From contig NC_085138.1 in NCBI RefSeq assembly GCF_035046485.1, positions 87,593,228-87,657,227 of the forward strand: 64,000 bases of DNA, in the 5' to 3' direction. Positions 1 through 10,201 of the stretch are shown in pieces; the stretch's first letter is position 1, and each line of letters begins with the position of its first letter. This DNA comes from Aedes albopictus (Eukaryota; Arthropoda; Insecta; Diptera; Culicidae). A program made the translations under genes and the position numbers. Below the pieces are notes generated by a model, which made no database searches, was not told the DNA's origin, and saw only the letters and a list, made by a program, of their open reading frames with translations.

Positions 1-1438
1 CATCAACTTCGAGGCATCGTACGGCAGGATCGGCCGCACAGAGCATTGGAATCCATTGCAAACGCCCCAAACTCAAGCGATTGTACTGAAATATTTAATA
101 TTATTTTTCGGATGTGATATTGTGCGCAAAACTAATTATTTCCTTGAAATGTGTTATTTATTCGATATTATACTTAGCTGTGGAGTTCGACGAAAAGATT
201 TCTGGATGCTTAAATTCTACCCTTCTTTTTCTTCTTTTTTTACCAAAAGACAAACTCCCTGGTCTTCACACTATGATTTCATTAACTACTAAACTAAAAC
301 ACTTTGATAACTTTCTAACAACTTCCGGAAAATACTTCGTAACAACTCTAAAAAAAATCCTAAAAAAAACTCCTTGATCAAGGGTCCGGCAGCGGTTTTT
401 ATATCCTAGGATTTCAACCTACACATCAACTCTCATTACAATCCATATGCACTACATTTTCAATCATCCCCACTCTGGAATCATAAAAGAATCCTGAAGT
501 TCCTGAGCTAGAAATAGATGTACATATATCCTTCTTTCATTTGTACTGTTTCCCCTTTTGATGCCTTTTTGAATCAGAGAGATTCATTTGACCAATCACA
601 TTCCAAAACTTTCCCCCTGAACATGCATGCGTTTCAGCCCCTGCGCCTAGAAAAAAACTTGAGCTCGGGCTAAACTTTGATTTTTCAGGGCGAGTTAAAA
701 ACAAACATGGAATCTAATGAAAACTTCGATTCTATTGAAACCCAACTCGTTTCTACACACCAAAAGTATATTTTAAAACCAATAGTTTTGCTCATCCTCG
801 AAAACTAAGCATCATTCCATGTCATTTATGTTCCCATGAAAATCGAACCCATCATTTTATAATTTGTAGGCAAACCAACCTTATGAAGTCCGACCAAAAA
901 GGGGCCTTCCTAATTTCAATTCGACCACATCCGGAATAATTATCCATGACGAAAGAAAGCTTTCGTTCTGGATCGGGATAATTCAGACCTAAAAAAATGG
1001 TGGGGAGAGATCGGTTTAACTTCGCAATATTTATCCGTGATGATCGGAAAGGAGAGATCGGATTCATATTCGTTTAACTTCGGAATATTTATCCGAGAAA
1101 TATGGTGGGGAGTATTCTAGGTCATATTTGCAACACCTACCCATAAATAAAATCTCCACTACAAATAAAGTTATTTTGGACCCAATCACTATTAACACAA
1201 AGAGGTGGGGTAAGATCTAATCCGCGATGTACATGAAGTTTCCCAATGGATTGATTCGTACTCAAACCTATGAAGAACATGTCTCGTACTAAAATTCGTT
1301 CGAGAACTCCTATAGTACAAATACTCATCATCACAGTTGGACCGACTGTTCCTTACCCCATGCTCTCGCCTTGAACAAGTGGCTAAATCTATGCCTTACA
1401 TGAATCATTGAATGGATTCTTGTCTTCATCCAACGAAA
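1..1438. other. Unassigned AT-rich intergenic DNA
   Basis: I see no supportable gene here. Only short overlapping open frames occur. Around 1006-1090 a phrase of the form GGAGAGATCGG...TTTAACTTCG followed by AATATTTATCCG occurs twice in about 70 bp, so part of this stretch is a small degenerate direct repeat. The block could be decayed mobile-element sequence, but no family was recognised. Confidence 0.5.
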
Positions 1439-1851
1439 CATATCGTCGGTTTCCTGCAATAGGGGCACAACTCAAAATTGGTCATTTTTGAGATTTTGAT
1501 GACAAATGATGGAAAACTATGCAAACTTTCATCTCACAAAGACCCGTTCCGAAATTCGTTGAGAAACGCGAGATTTTTGCATTTTCACCAATTTTCCGCA
1601 ATAAAGGCACAACTCAAAATCAGTCAACTTTTTCAATAGTATTTGAAAAATAGTAATCCAAAATTCATTAAACAGATAGTCCTTCGGTCTCTCTCCATGA
1701 TTCAACTATCAAAATTCATTTACTTTTGTCGAATAATGAGATAAATAAGTGAACTTGTAGGAGGTGCTTCAAGATTGCCAATTTTCAAACGCTCATTCTG
1801 AAAATTCACATTTTTTGAGTTGTGCCCCTATTGCAGGAAACCGACGATATG
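1439..1851. mobile_element. MITE with about 40-bp terminal inverted repeats
   Basis: The segment starts CATATCGTCGGTTTCCTGCA at 1439 and ends with its reverse complement at 1851; the two arms match almost perfectly over about 40 bp. A third partial copy of the arm core (GGCACAACTCAAAAT) lies inside near 1605. It has no coding capacity. The target duplication is not clear, so the superfamily is open. Confidence 0.75.
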
Positions 1852-2109
1852 CCATGTCCCATAAGAGGTATTCTGTTCTAACGGGAAGAACAACAAGAAA
1901 ACCCAAGACGGACTGTCGCTTGCAACACTTGATCGCGCGTCCAATCGATATTTTCTCCAAACATAAACATCTCTCAGCTAAACGCCAAACTATCGGTGAT
2001 CGTTCTAGAGGAAGAGTGTTTATAAATATTGGCACATATGGTTTATGCAGAGTTTTCTCCCCTTGAACTTGATAAGTATTCAAAGTGGAACGGTGTGTGA
2101 TGACGAAGA
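1852..2109. other. Unassigned sequence between MITE and RTE relic
   Basis: A minus-strand open frame of 96 codons crosses this stretch into the MITE (1793-2083). Its protein is not recognisable and its end lies in the MITE arm, so I do not call a gene. The stretch may be the remnant of an older element interrupted by the MITE. Confidence 0.3.
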
Positions 2110-2355
2110 ATGAAACATGAGCTCGCTGAACCTAGCATACGCATGTTGAAAGAATGCTGGACAACGACCTTACAAAGCGGCTTTTCTCAAGAGATCAGGA
2201 TGGTACAAGAAGACTTAGAGAGCAGCGTGCGAGGCGGGCAACGATTTGGCAAATGTGAGATGCAACCAAAGAGACTACAGTCACGAACCGAGTGTTGTGG
2301 CGAAGTACAGTTGTTTCAGTTTTATCATGATAATCTTGTAATACATAAAAAATGA
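2110..2355 (+). mobile_element. RTE-like LINE 3'-end relic (family B)
   Basis: The DNA matches, with many substitutions and frame breaks, the C-terminal end and 3' UTR of the RTE-like family seen at 48449-49046 and 55214-59530: an atgagctcgctg word near the conserved Asn-His-Glu-Leu motif, the ARxR-type region, and the closing GTGTTGTGGCG...ATCATGATAAT tail. It is a short 5'-truncated and decayed copy lying just downstream of IR1. Confidence 0.6.
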
Positions 2356-2414
2356 AAGAAATTTATGTATCACATCATTACAACCTTGACAAATTTTAGA
2401 AGTTTGTGTGTTTC

Positions 2415-2420
2415 TTTATT
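2415..2420 (-). promoter_or_regulatory. Polyadenylation signal AATAAA for IR1
   Basis: On the minus strand AATAAA occurs seven bases after the IR1 stop codon. In IR2 the stop codon itself overlaps an AATAAA (GAATAAA at 34556-34562), so placing the cleavage signal right at the stop seems to be a shared habit of this family. Function is inferred from the motif only. Confidence 0.45.
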
Positions 2421-3486
2421 CACTCATCAATCGTTACAAATTATTTGTTCCCCTCTTTTGAAATATTTCATCAGGAATTCAACACCAAATACAACTAGAC
2501 TCGCCAATAATCCAAACGCCAACACCATCCACATTGGAACAAGATCGTCGAACGACAGCATCCCCTCATCATCGCCTTCGTTCCTCGTGTATTGCATTCT
2601 ATCTTGGTTCAAACGTCGATTCCCTAGATTTTTCTGCCAAAGATTCAACAGTCCTGATTCGAAAAACACCTTCTGCGTGTAGCACATCATCTCAACAAGT
2701 GGACTTCTCAGTCCAGCCCAATAGGCGAAAATGACGTTTGCTTTCTTCTCATCAATGACGGCATATTTCGGTCGATTCAATTTGAAGTCAAAGTTTCGAC
2801 TCATCGCCACAATAAAGGAAGCCTCAAGGTTGTTTGTTGAATGTGCATTAACTCCATCCAGGTTTACGTTGTCGGCGCCAAGCGGTTTGTGAATCACCTG
2901 TGATCCCAACAACTCGTCACTTGCTAATTCTTGATCCATCAAGATGTCAGCTGTAATTTTGAGACCTGACTTTGCCAAATCATCCAGGGATTTAATGTTT
3001 CCGATAGACGGTTTGTTTGTCATGAATGCGATCATTTTAGTTCCATGAGCATTGAAAATCACAAAAAAGAAAATTATCATCGGAAACAACAATAACTTTT
3101 CTTTTGTAGTAGCGTGATGCAAATTGTATCTTTGGAAGCCGCATACAACTAGAAGAATTGGATCATTTCTGAACAGCGTAGGGAAGATGAAACTTAGAGT
3201 TGCGATCAGCACAAGCGTTGTAAAAAGTAGAAGCCATGTGTCCCACGTGAAAGGCTTTGTAAACATTTCAATTGCATTGAATGGTCTAGCTTGAGGTACC
3301 AATATAGCACGAGAAATAGGAAATACGCCGAAGATCAACCTTAAGTACAAATTTAAAAAATCAAGTGCACCTCTTTGGTCTAACGCAATATCAATGTGGT
3401 TGGCTTTATATAACTTCACTAAACATTCAACTATCGGCATAGCTGTGGTGCAAATATTTGGTATGTACACCAGACTAGTGTTCAAG

Positions 3487-3711
3487 GATTGTGCGATATT
3501 TGCCAGAAAACCGTTTGCCAGAAAACCATTCGCCAGAATGACAAACGCCAGAAAACCATTTGCCAGAATGTACCATTTGCCAGAATACTATTTGCCCGAA
3601 AGTACCATTTGCCAGAATGTACTAATCCCCAGAATTTAATATTAAATATTAAATTCTGGGGAATGGTACATTCTGGCAAATGGTACTTTCGGGCAAATAG
3701 AAATTTTATTC
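3487..3711. repeat. Left subrepeat-bearing terminal repeat of the foldback
   Basis: Tandem copies of a GCCAGAA-containing unit run from 3500 to about 3625. They then meet a hairpin whose centre is AATATTAAATATT near 3650, with arms CCCCAGAATTTAATATT and its complement. The last part (3657-3711) therefore repeats the same unit in the opposite orientation. The right-hand counterpart is 6823-6984. Confidence 0.75.
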
Positions 3712-4410
3712 ATTTCCTAAGAATTAATTTCAGTCCATTAACATAAAAAATGTCGTCAGTTTCAATCTTTTACAATAATTTGATATGTTCACCGCTAGGA
3801 TGATCTCTTGGTTCGTTTCGATAAAGAACGACTAGGGCTAGAACAACGAAAACAACTGGAAATGATTCACCGGTAGTTATTAAGCAAAGAGAAAATCGAT
3901 GAAGAGATATCGATCATTACAGATACGCCTGTATGATACTAAGCTCGAGACGACGATGTAACTAGGCTATAAGTGCATAGGTCTACAAACATCTGGTATG
4001 GTGAAAATACTGCTGACCGAAGTACATTAGGCCGATTGGTCAATGGATAGAATGGTGATCACGAATCGCTATTCTGTGATTATGGAACAGGAATCGGACC
4101 GGTTTCTTAAATTTGTTCGGTTTTCCAATAATTAGCTGATATTTCGGCAATGATTTTGCATAAGGGCCTAACTGACTTGATCGATTTCTCTTCGTCGACT
4201 CTCTATTTCGCTAATAACTTCATCAAAACGAACAAAATCATTATTCTTTTTGTTTCTATAGCAACATGTAGTCTTCTTCGCATTTCAGCCAAAAAATCTT
4301 TGGAAAACTCAATACACATTCTGTGATAACACAAAGAGAGGATCGATGAAGAAAACTCGAAAATGTCAGTTAGGCCCAAATGAAAAATCAGTGTCGACTT
4401 CTACAATATT

Positions 4411-4985
4411 AATATTTCCGTATTGTTTTACCACAATCAACAATTAATGTCAAAATCTAGTCTTACTAACTAAGAAGAACAGCCTATGTTTAAAAGAAGG
4501 CAAAATTCACTAGTTGAACATCAACGGTTTCGATGCAAAAAACTATTTTTATATGTACAACTAAACTAATATCTCCCCAAGTTACCATGGTGCTGAAGCC
4601 TTTTTGCGTGCAGATATACGATGTATTTAGAGCAATCGTTACTTTACATGCAGCTTAAGGTTGATTTAAAGTGGAAATGGTCAATTATAAAATCAAATTA
4701 AGATTAAGATTATACTGGTATAATCTTAGTTCAGTCGCATAATTGCCATTTTCACTTTAAATCAACATCAAATGTTCATGTAAAGTAATACTTGTTCTAA
4801 ATACACCGTATATCTGCATGTAATAAGGCTTCAGCACCGTGGTTACTTGGCTTGTTCAAATAGTGAATTTTTCCTTCTTCTAAACACAGGCTGTTCTTTC
4901 TAGCTTCATTGTAAGACTAGTTATTGGCATAAATTGTTGATTATGTTAGAACCATAAAGCAATATTGGTATTGCGGAACTAATAG
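4411..4985. repeat. Large imperfect palindrome (about 575 bp) inside the foldback
   Basis: The left arm contains CAATCAACAATTAATGTC, AGAACAGCCTATGTTTAA and CATGGTGCTGAAGCC. The right arm holds their reverse complements in mirrored order (GGCTTCAGCACCGTG, AAACACAGGCTGTTC, ATTGTTGATTATG). The centre is near 4690 at a TATACTGGTATAATC core. No coding frame. It is probably a nested palindromic MITE. Confidence 0.7.
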
Positions 4986-5079
4986 TTAAATTATTGAAAA
5001 AAAATAACAGATCTTAGACCCGTTTATTGTTCCTACATTTAAAAGAAGGAAAGATTCATGATTAAAATACAGTAGCTCC

Positions 5080-5425
5080 ACAGATAACAGATGTTTATGC
5101 TAGTACAAATTTTTCGCAGAATCCTGTGTAAATGTTCAAAACGATATTCGTTGGCTCACTACCGCCTTCTACTCAACTGATTGCGACATTACATCTAACT
5201 TGAATGCAAAAATAGTTCAAAGTTCCACTTTCATTCAAGATCGAATACAATCTTGAATGTAAAATTGCGTAGTGCATGCAATCTTGAAAGCGATCACTGA
5301 CTATCGATCACTGCGCCATCTCTAAATGATTGCCACATGAGTTTCAGCTGCTCGTTACATACAAAATGGCTGTTGAGCATTTTTACACACATTGCCAATA
5401 TAAGCATAAACGTCTGTTATCTGTG
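5080..5425. mobile_element. Nested MITE with 7-8 bp target duplication
   Basis: The arms read ACAGATAACAGATGTTTATG at the left and AGCATAAACGTCTGTTATCTGTG at the right as an inverted pair. GTAGCTCC flanks both sides (5072-5079 and 5426-5433). The short size, lack of ORF and 7-8 bp duplication fit a hAT- or P-type non-autonomous element. It lies inside the foldback, so it either inserted later or was carried by it. Confidence 0.7.
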
Positions 5426-5904
5426 GTAGCTCCAACTTCAACAATTATTTTAACAGCATAAAAGGAGAAACGACAAAAAAATATGGCCATTCGGCAAAAT
5501 AATTTCAGTCGAATGCCCCAACACCATTGATATTAAGATTCTACTACAGTAGCCGGAGCGCCATTAGCCATAATACCAAAGCCCAAATATGTTAAGTTCA
5601 CATATTACAATTACCGTGATAAGGGAATATATTGGTTGGAAATGGCGCAAATAAACTAAGAAGTTCATCCAGAAAGAACAGCAGATGATTAAAAGAAGGA
5701 AAAAAACTATGCTGGAATTATTAGAATTAATTTCCTCAAGAACAAACTATTTATAGCATTTGATCAAGTGATATTCGGCCTAATGGTAATGGCTTTTTGG
5801 CAGTGACAGTCAGGCTAATGGTATAAGTTAAACCGTCACTTGAGTTATTATTTGTGTGTATTTTACTCGTTGCTTCTGAAAGGTTTTTGTTTATGATATT
5901 CGAT

Positions 5905-6200
5905 TGACTTTTTGGTTTTTGATTTTTTTTTCGAAGCAATATTTTCAAAATCGGTTTTCGTGCACATGTAGAGTATGGATCAATGTATCTTTTGATTTTT
6001 TTAGTAGTGGAAATTGTTTTTCGTTTTTGCAGAAACCATTTTTGAACAAAATTTCACGAAAAAATGGTTTCTGCAAAAATGGAAAACATTTTCCACCTCA
6101 AAAAAAATCAGAAGATACCTTGATTCATACTCTACATGTGCACGAAAACCGATTTTGAAAATATTGCTTTGTTATTTAATAAAAAATCAAAAACCGACAA
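5905..6200. repeat. Palindromic element of about 300 bp inside the foldback
   Basis: The left arm has GCAATATTTTCAAAATCGG then TTTTCGTGCACATGTAGAG. The right arm has CTCTACATGTGCACGAAAAC then CCGATTTTGAAAATATTGC, with near-perfect pairing and a centre near 6057. Two AAAAACC-type ends close it. No ORF or clear target duplication. Confidence 0.75.
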
Positions 6201-6822
6201 AATGAGAAAATGCTTCCAGTTTCGCCTTAAGTGTGCGATCAACAATTCCGGGTAATTTTGCTGTTTGGCACAGAAATCATTATTTAAAGAGATCATGTTA
6301 TTGTTATTGTCAAGAATAAGCTTAAAAAATAACTTTCAATTGAAAGCAGGGAATCTTTGAAAAATATAAGTAAAGCCAAAAATTCCATATCAGTAAAAGC
6401 TGGGAAGAACATCCTATGTGTTGAAGAAAGGAAAATCTTTGATGAGTATGGATCAAATTCCGTCAAAAGAATATTTGATCAATTGGATCCACATCATAAT
6501 CTATTTCTCCACAAGACAAATTTGTGGAAATGTACTTATTGAAAAAAATAAGCTGTTGTGCGCAATAAAATATTTGAATAACATAAAAGATTTAATGTAT
6601 TGTGAAGTTTGAAAGGTTTGATTTCACATCATTTTTTTGCTTCAGAGTGATTTGCCCTTCTTCAAACTATAAGCTTTTCTTTAAAAGTTACTCTAAAATC
6701 ATTTCTTGTTTGCTCTCACATCAGTTCCGATAATTTATTTAACTTTGGCATATTAAATTAGATTTTTTTTTAATTATCATTAGATTGGGAACACTTCTGG
6801 ATTGAGAACTATGCAAAATTTC

Positions 6823-6984
6823 TGGGAAATGGTACTTTCTGGGGAATGGTACATTCTGGCAAATGGTTTTCTGGGAAATGGTTCTTTCTGGCAAACGGTT
6901 TTCTGGGAAATGGTATTTTCTGGCAAATGTCTTTCTGGCCAATGGCATTCTGGCGAATGGTTTTCTGGCAAATATCGCACAATC
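6823..6984. repeat. Right subrepeat-bearing terminal repeat of the foldback
   Basis: This is the inverted counterpart of the left terminal repeat. It consists of tandem TTCTGG(C/G)(A/G)AATGG units and closes with GGCAAATATCGCACAATC against IR1 coding sequence. Open frames seen across it are by-products of the repeat. Confidence 0.75.
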
Positions 6985-7689
6985 GTGTTCAAGAAAATGG
7001 CCGTGTAATACATCCATTTTTTTGCAGGGTACCATGCGTCAACCGTGTATGTGTATCTAATGGGTCTTCCATGCGAGTCGCGAATATTGCTACAGAACAA
7101 GTCTTTTGGGTGAGGAAATTGCACCAGAATCCTTTTTGGTTTTCCAAAAAGTCCCATTTGAACTATAACTTTTTCCTTCGTTCCAATGTAGGTTACCTTG
7201 TCGAACTGCAGCGTGGCCAGCATATAGCCGATACCCTGAAAGACGTTGGAGCTCGAAGTATCAAGAAGTACCAATAGAGGAGAATTGGTGTGCAAATTGT
7301 TGAAAAATTCATGCACATAAGGAAAGTACTTAGAAAGATTTATATCACAATCTCCCACGTAGACAATTGTTAAGTCTGTTTTTAAACGTAAACTATCATT
7401 GAATGCCAAATAAAAGGTTTGGTCGAGAACGTATCCAGGAACATCGCCCAGCTGAGACGAGGAGAGAACCTTCCCGATCCAACCGTTATCGGTTCCTGCT
7501 GACACATCGTAGATTATGCACTTGAACCAACTGGATTTATGTTGATAGTAGTGTTGTATTACAGAAACGGTGTATTGAAGCAACTCTTCAGACAGATTTG
7601 TTCCCACCACAATTTGGAGGCAGGATGAGAAGAGTAATACTAGCTTCATATCACCACTCATTTTCAGTCCAAAACAACAAATGGAATCG

Positions 7690-7790
7690 TAGCTGCGGGA
7701 AGTTGCTGGGATCTTTCCACTCAACACTGTATTTTTGTGGTCAATTGGAAATTCACATTGTTATTATAAAAGTCGCAAATAACAGTTTTC
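7690..7790 (-). promoter_or_regulatory. Conserved block upstream of IR1
   Basis: On the minus strand this region contains a TATA-like TTTTATAATAAC, then GACCACAAAAATACAGTG, GAGTGGAAAG and CCCAGCAACT ahead of the start codon. The same words in the same order and spacing (GGCCACAAAAATTACACTC, CCCAGTAGCA) lie upstream of IR2 at 36330-36400. Such conservation outside the coding region suggests a core promoter or 5' UTR element. The role is inferred. Confidence 0.5.
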
Positions 7791-7877
7791 CAATAAAATA
7801 ATAGACCATGAGCAATGTATTGTTCCTTTATTTCGTTGCTGTTTTTTTTCAGTCCTTAAGTTTGACCTTACGGGTTC

Positions 7878-8010
7878 ATGTAGCCGAAGCGGTAATCGCA
7901 AGGTTTTGAACATGGCCATGCTGAGGGTGACAGGTTTGATTTCTGATAGATCAAAGAACTTTGAACAATTCCTTAAGTTTCCATGATATAGAGTATGTTC
8001 GTGGTTGCTG
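7878..8010 (+). mobile_element. Decayed tRNA-derived SINE head
   Basis: The text TAGCCGAAGCGGTAATCGCA, followed by CATGCTGAGGGTGACAGG and TTTGATTTC, mirrors the A-box, anticodon-arm and B-box parts of the better preserved SINEs at 60354-60641 and 54847-55132. The B box is damaged and the SINE body fades into the adjacent LINE relic. It is an old truncated copy. Confidence 0.6.
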
Positions 8011-8309
8011 TCCAGGTCCAGGTAATGTTGAGTTGGGGACTACAACCTACAGGCAAAGTAGAAAACTGAACTACATCCCCAACCCACTAACCACACTCCC
8101 ATTGCCACGAAACCCTACGTCTCTCGCACGAACATCGATGACTCGCTTTGGGGAGTCCAACAAGCTGGTACTTTGCCAGCATTCTAGGTGGTCCGCATCA
8201 CTCCCTTTATTCTCGGAAAGCGTGCAAGGTTAATCACCACGCCTGCAACGTTCAAGAACTGATACTGCGTGTACCGCTATTTTACCTACTGAAAGCTCAT
8301 GCCCTATCA

Positions 8310-8970
8310 CACAGCGTAACAAAAAATAACTTTTTCTCTGTCTCAAGAGCAAACTTATGTGTCTCCGAAGGATTTTGGGCCGCTGAATCTGAATCCGGGC
8401 TCAGATTTGCTCTAACACGTCACAATTTTGAGCTATACCTCAATTTATAGGGCAAAATATGCGATTTTAGGCTATTTTGACTGCCAGCCAATAAGCAAGG
8501 AAATATTTTTTTAAGCAATCAAAAGGTTAATTGGTCAATTAACATCTAAATTAACGACTTATGCAAAATATTTCATTTTGCCAAGTCGAATTTGATAGTT
8601 TTAAGCGATTTATGTTAGGTACGATATTTCTCATACAAGTCACCCTCCAAAAGTTGCATGCAAGTTTTCATACTAACATAAAATGCTTAAATCTATCAAA
8701 TTTAATTAAGTAAAACGAAATATTTTGCATGAGTTGTTAATTTAGATGTTAATTGACCAATTAACCTTTTGATTGCTTAAAAAAATATTTCCTTGCTTAT
8801 TGGCTGGCAGTCAAAATAGCCTAAAATCGCATATTTTGCCCTATAAATTGAGGTATAGCTCAAAATTGTGACGTGTTAGAGCAAATCTGAGCCCGGATTC
8901 GGATTCAGCGGCCCAAAATCCTTCGGAGACACATAAGTTTGCTCTTGAGACAAAAAAATGTTGCGCTGTG
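8310..8970. mobile_element. 661-bp palindromic MITE, 3-bp TCA target duplication
   Basis: The arms of about 300 bp pair almost perfectly (left begins CACAGCGTAAC, right ends ACGCTGTG-like GCGCTGTG). The loop centre is near 8645. Comparison with the uninterrupted R1 3' UTR at 16535-16550 shows the insertion in CCCTATCAG with TCA duplicated at 8307-8309 and 8971-8973. A 3-bp duplication suits PIF/Harbinger- or CACTA-type elements. No transposase. Confidence 0.8.
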
Positions 8971-9191
8971 TCAGTTATCATCAGAAGCGGAAGGAGTTAC
9001 TGACATCGGGACCTCCAACTTCCACAGCGCACACCGGGGTCCCTTTTCGAACCACGGGTTCGGATATGTGATCGTATGTTGGCTGGGACGACAATGCTAC
9101 CAGGATGTTCTCTCCATGACCACTTAATCGTTAGAAGAGTCGATTCCGCCCCGGGGTATGACCAACGTAGTCGACCCGACCACCGCTTGTA

Positions 9192-9504
9192 TACCCGAGC
9201 AGAAGGAAACACTCAATAAAAGCATATTTTGATATGGAGATCAAAAAGTGATATTGGTTTGTTTGATATAAGAGGTAAAAGTACTGGAAATAATAGCTAA
9301 GATTTACTCCTCATAACAAATTTAGCTCTTTTGAGAGCTAACCAATAGCAGCGAGCTATTCGGTTGATCTTCAAATAGCAAATTTTGCTACTGGTCAGAC
9401 GTCCTAGGAACATTTTTTTGCTATAACTTTCAGTACTTTTACCTCTCATATCAATCAAACCAATAGCACGTTTTGATTGTCAGTACTTGACCTCTACCCG
9501 GGTA
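9192..9504. mobile_element. MITE with TACCCGRG termini inside R1 copy 1
   Basis: The left end TACCCGAGCAGA and right end TCTACCCGGGTA are inverted, and longer inner arms (GATATAAGAGGTAAAAGTAC and GTACTTTTACCTCTCATAT) pair as well. It interrupts the R1 3' UTR where copy 2 reads CTTGTACTGC, consistent with a TA duplication. About 313 bp, non-coding. Confidence 0.7.
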
Positions 9505-10201
9505 GCGCCTAAATTAGCCATTCTCCAAGTCCACGCGCCACCTTCTCTGTAGCTCCAAGACGATGTGAGTGATAGTCGGTGAAACGTCATACCAAACAAA
9601 CTCATCCCTACACATCCTCTATACAAGATTTTCCTCCCCGCATGTGGCAAGCATGCGGTCATGTATTGTGTGAAAACTCGGGCACACGAACAAAACATAT
9701 TCCGCCGATTCCTCCGAACTAGCACAAACTGGACATTCGGGAGAACCCGCTTTACCGAAACGATGTAGATATTGTAGGAAGCAACCATGGCATAAAAGGA
9801 CCAACGGGTGGAATATTACTTCTCATGGCGTCTGTTAATCCAACTATCTATCCTCGTGATCAACCCTTGTGTCCACCTTCCTTTGGTGAAACTGTCCCAC
9901 GTGCGCTACCAATTGACTATGGAGACCGTCCTAGCAGTCCTACGTACATATGCCTCATGTGTCGCAAGAAGGATACCGATAGGCACCATACCAGTGATGA
10001 CGCAGAGGGCGTCGTGTGACACGGTGCGGTACGCACTCGCAACCCTCAGGCACTTCAGCCTGTAAGTACTTTCCAGCTTACCACGGTAGCTGCTGTGCCG
10101 AGGCCGCTATACCTTCGTATGGACGTAGTGACAGTAGCCAGAAGCTTGCACTTACTGGCGTGCAGAGCTATTGGACATCACCCGGGACAGTGCCACTATA
10201 G

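Larger units (their letters stand above)
3487..6984. mobile_element. Foldback-type DNA transposon inside IR1
   Basis: The element begins GATTGTGCGATATTTGCCAG and ends with the exact reverse complement. It is flanked by a 9-bp direct repeat GTGTTCAAG at 3478-3486 and 6985-6993. Its terminal repeats (about 160-220 bp) are built from tandem variants of a TTTGCCAGAA(A/T) unit of roughly 13 bp. Long repetitive inverted ends plus a 9-bp duplication are the marks of foldback (FB-like) and Mutator-like elements. The interior has no transposase frame; it contains other palindromic blocks (4411-4985, 5080-5425, 5905-6200), so it is non-autonomous and composite. Confidence 0.85.
2427..7661 (-). pseudogene. 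Divergent ionotropic receptor IR1, disrupted by a foldback transposon
   Basis: This receptor of the ionotropic glutamate receptor superfamily would be a chemosensory cation channel in sensory neuron membranes. The N-terminal half lies at about 6985-7649, with a hydrophobic signal peptide beginning MKLVLLFSS at 7649; an ATG four codons upstream at 7661 is also possible. The C-terminal half lies at 2427-3486 and carries the TKPFTWDTW segment before the first membrane helix, the second helix followed by YGTK-like HGTKMIAFMTNKPS, the S2 ligand-binding lobe and the last helix near the C-terminus. The halves align end to end with intact IR2, with the break in its ETAIFLNTSL segment, and together they equal about 575 residues against 577. 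The break is a 3.5 kb element with a 9-bp target duplication (GTGTTCAAG). Reading through the element adds repeat-encoded residues and then stops, so the gene is probably dead unless the element is spliced out or absent in other alleles. Confidence 0.85.

Noticed and set aside
1793..2083. 96-codon minus-strand frame as a gene
   Set aside because: It ends in a MITE arm and matches no family I recognise.
6780..7048. Continuation of the IR1 frame into a LPENHSPECHWPE-type repeat
   Set aside because: These residues come from the foldback terminal repeat, not from the receptor.
8310..8970. Palindrome as a replication origin or terminator
   Set aside because: The 3-bp target duplication against copy 2 of the LINE shows that it is a mobile element.
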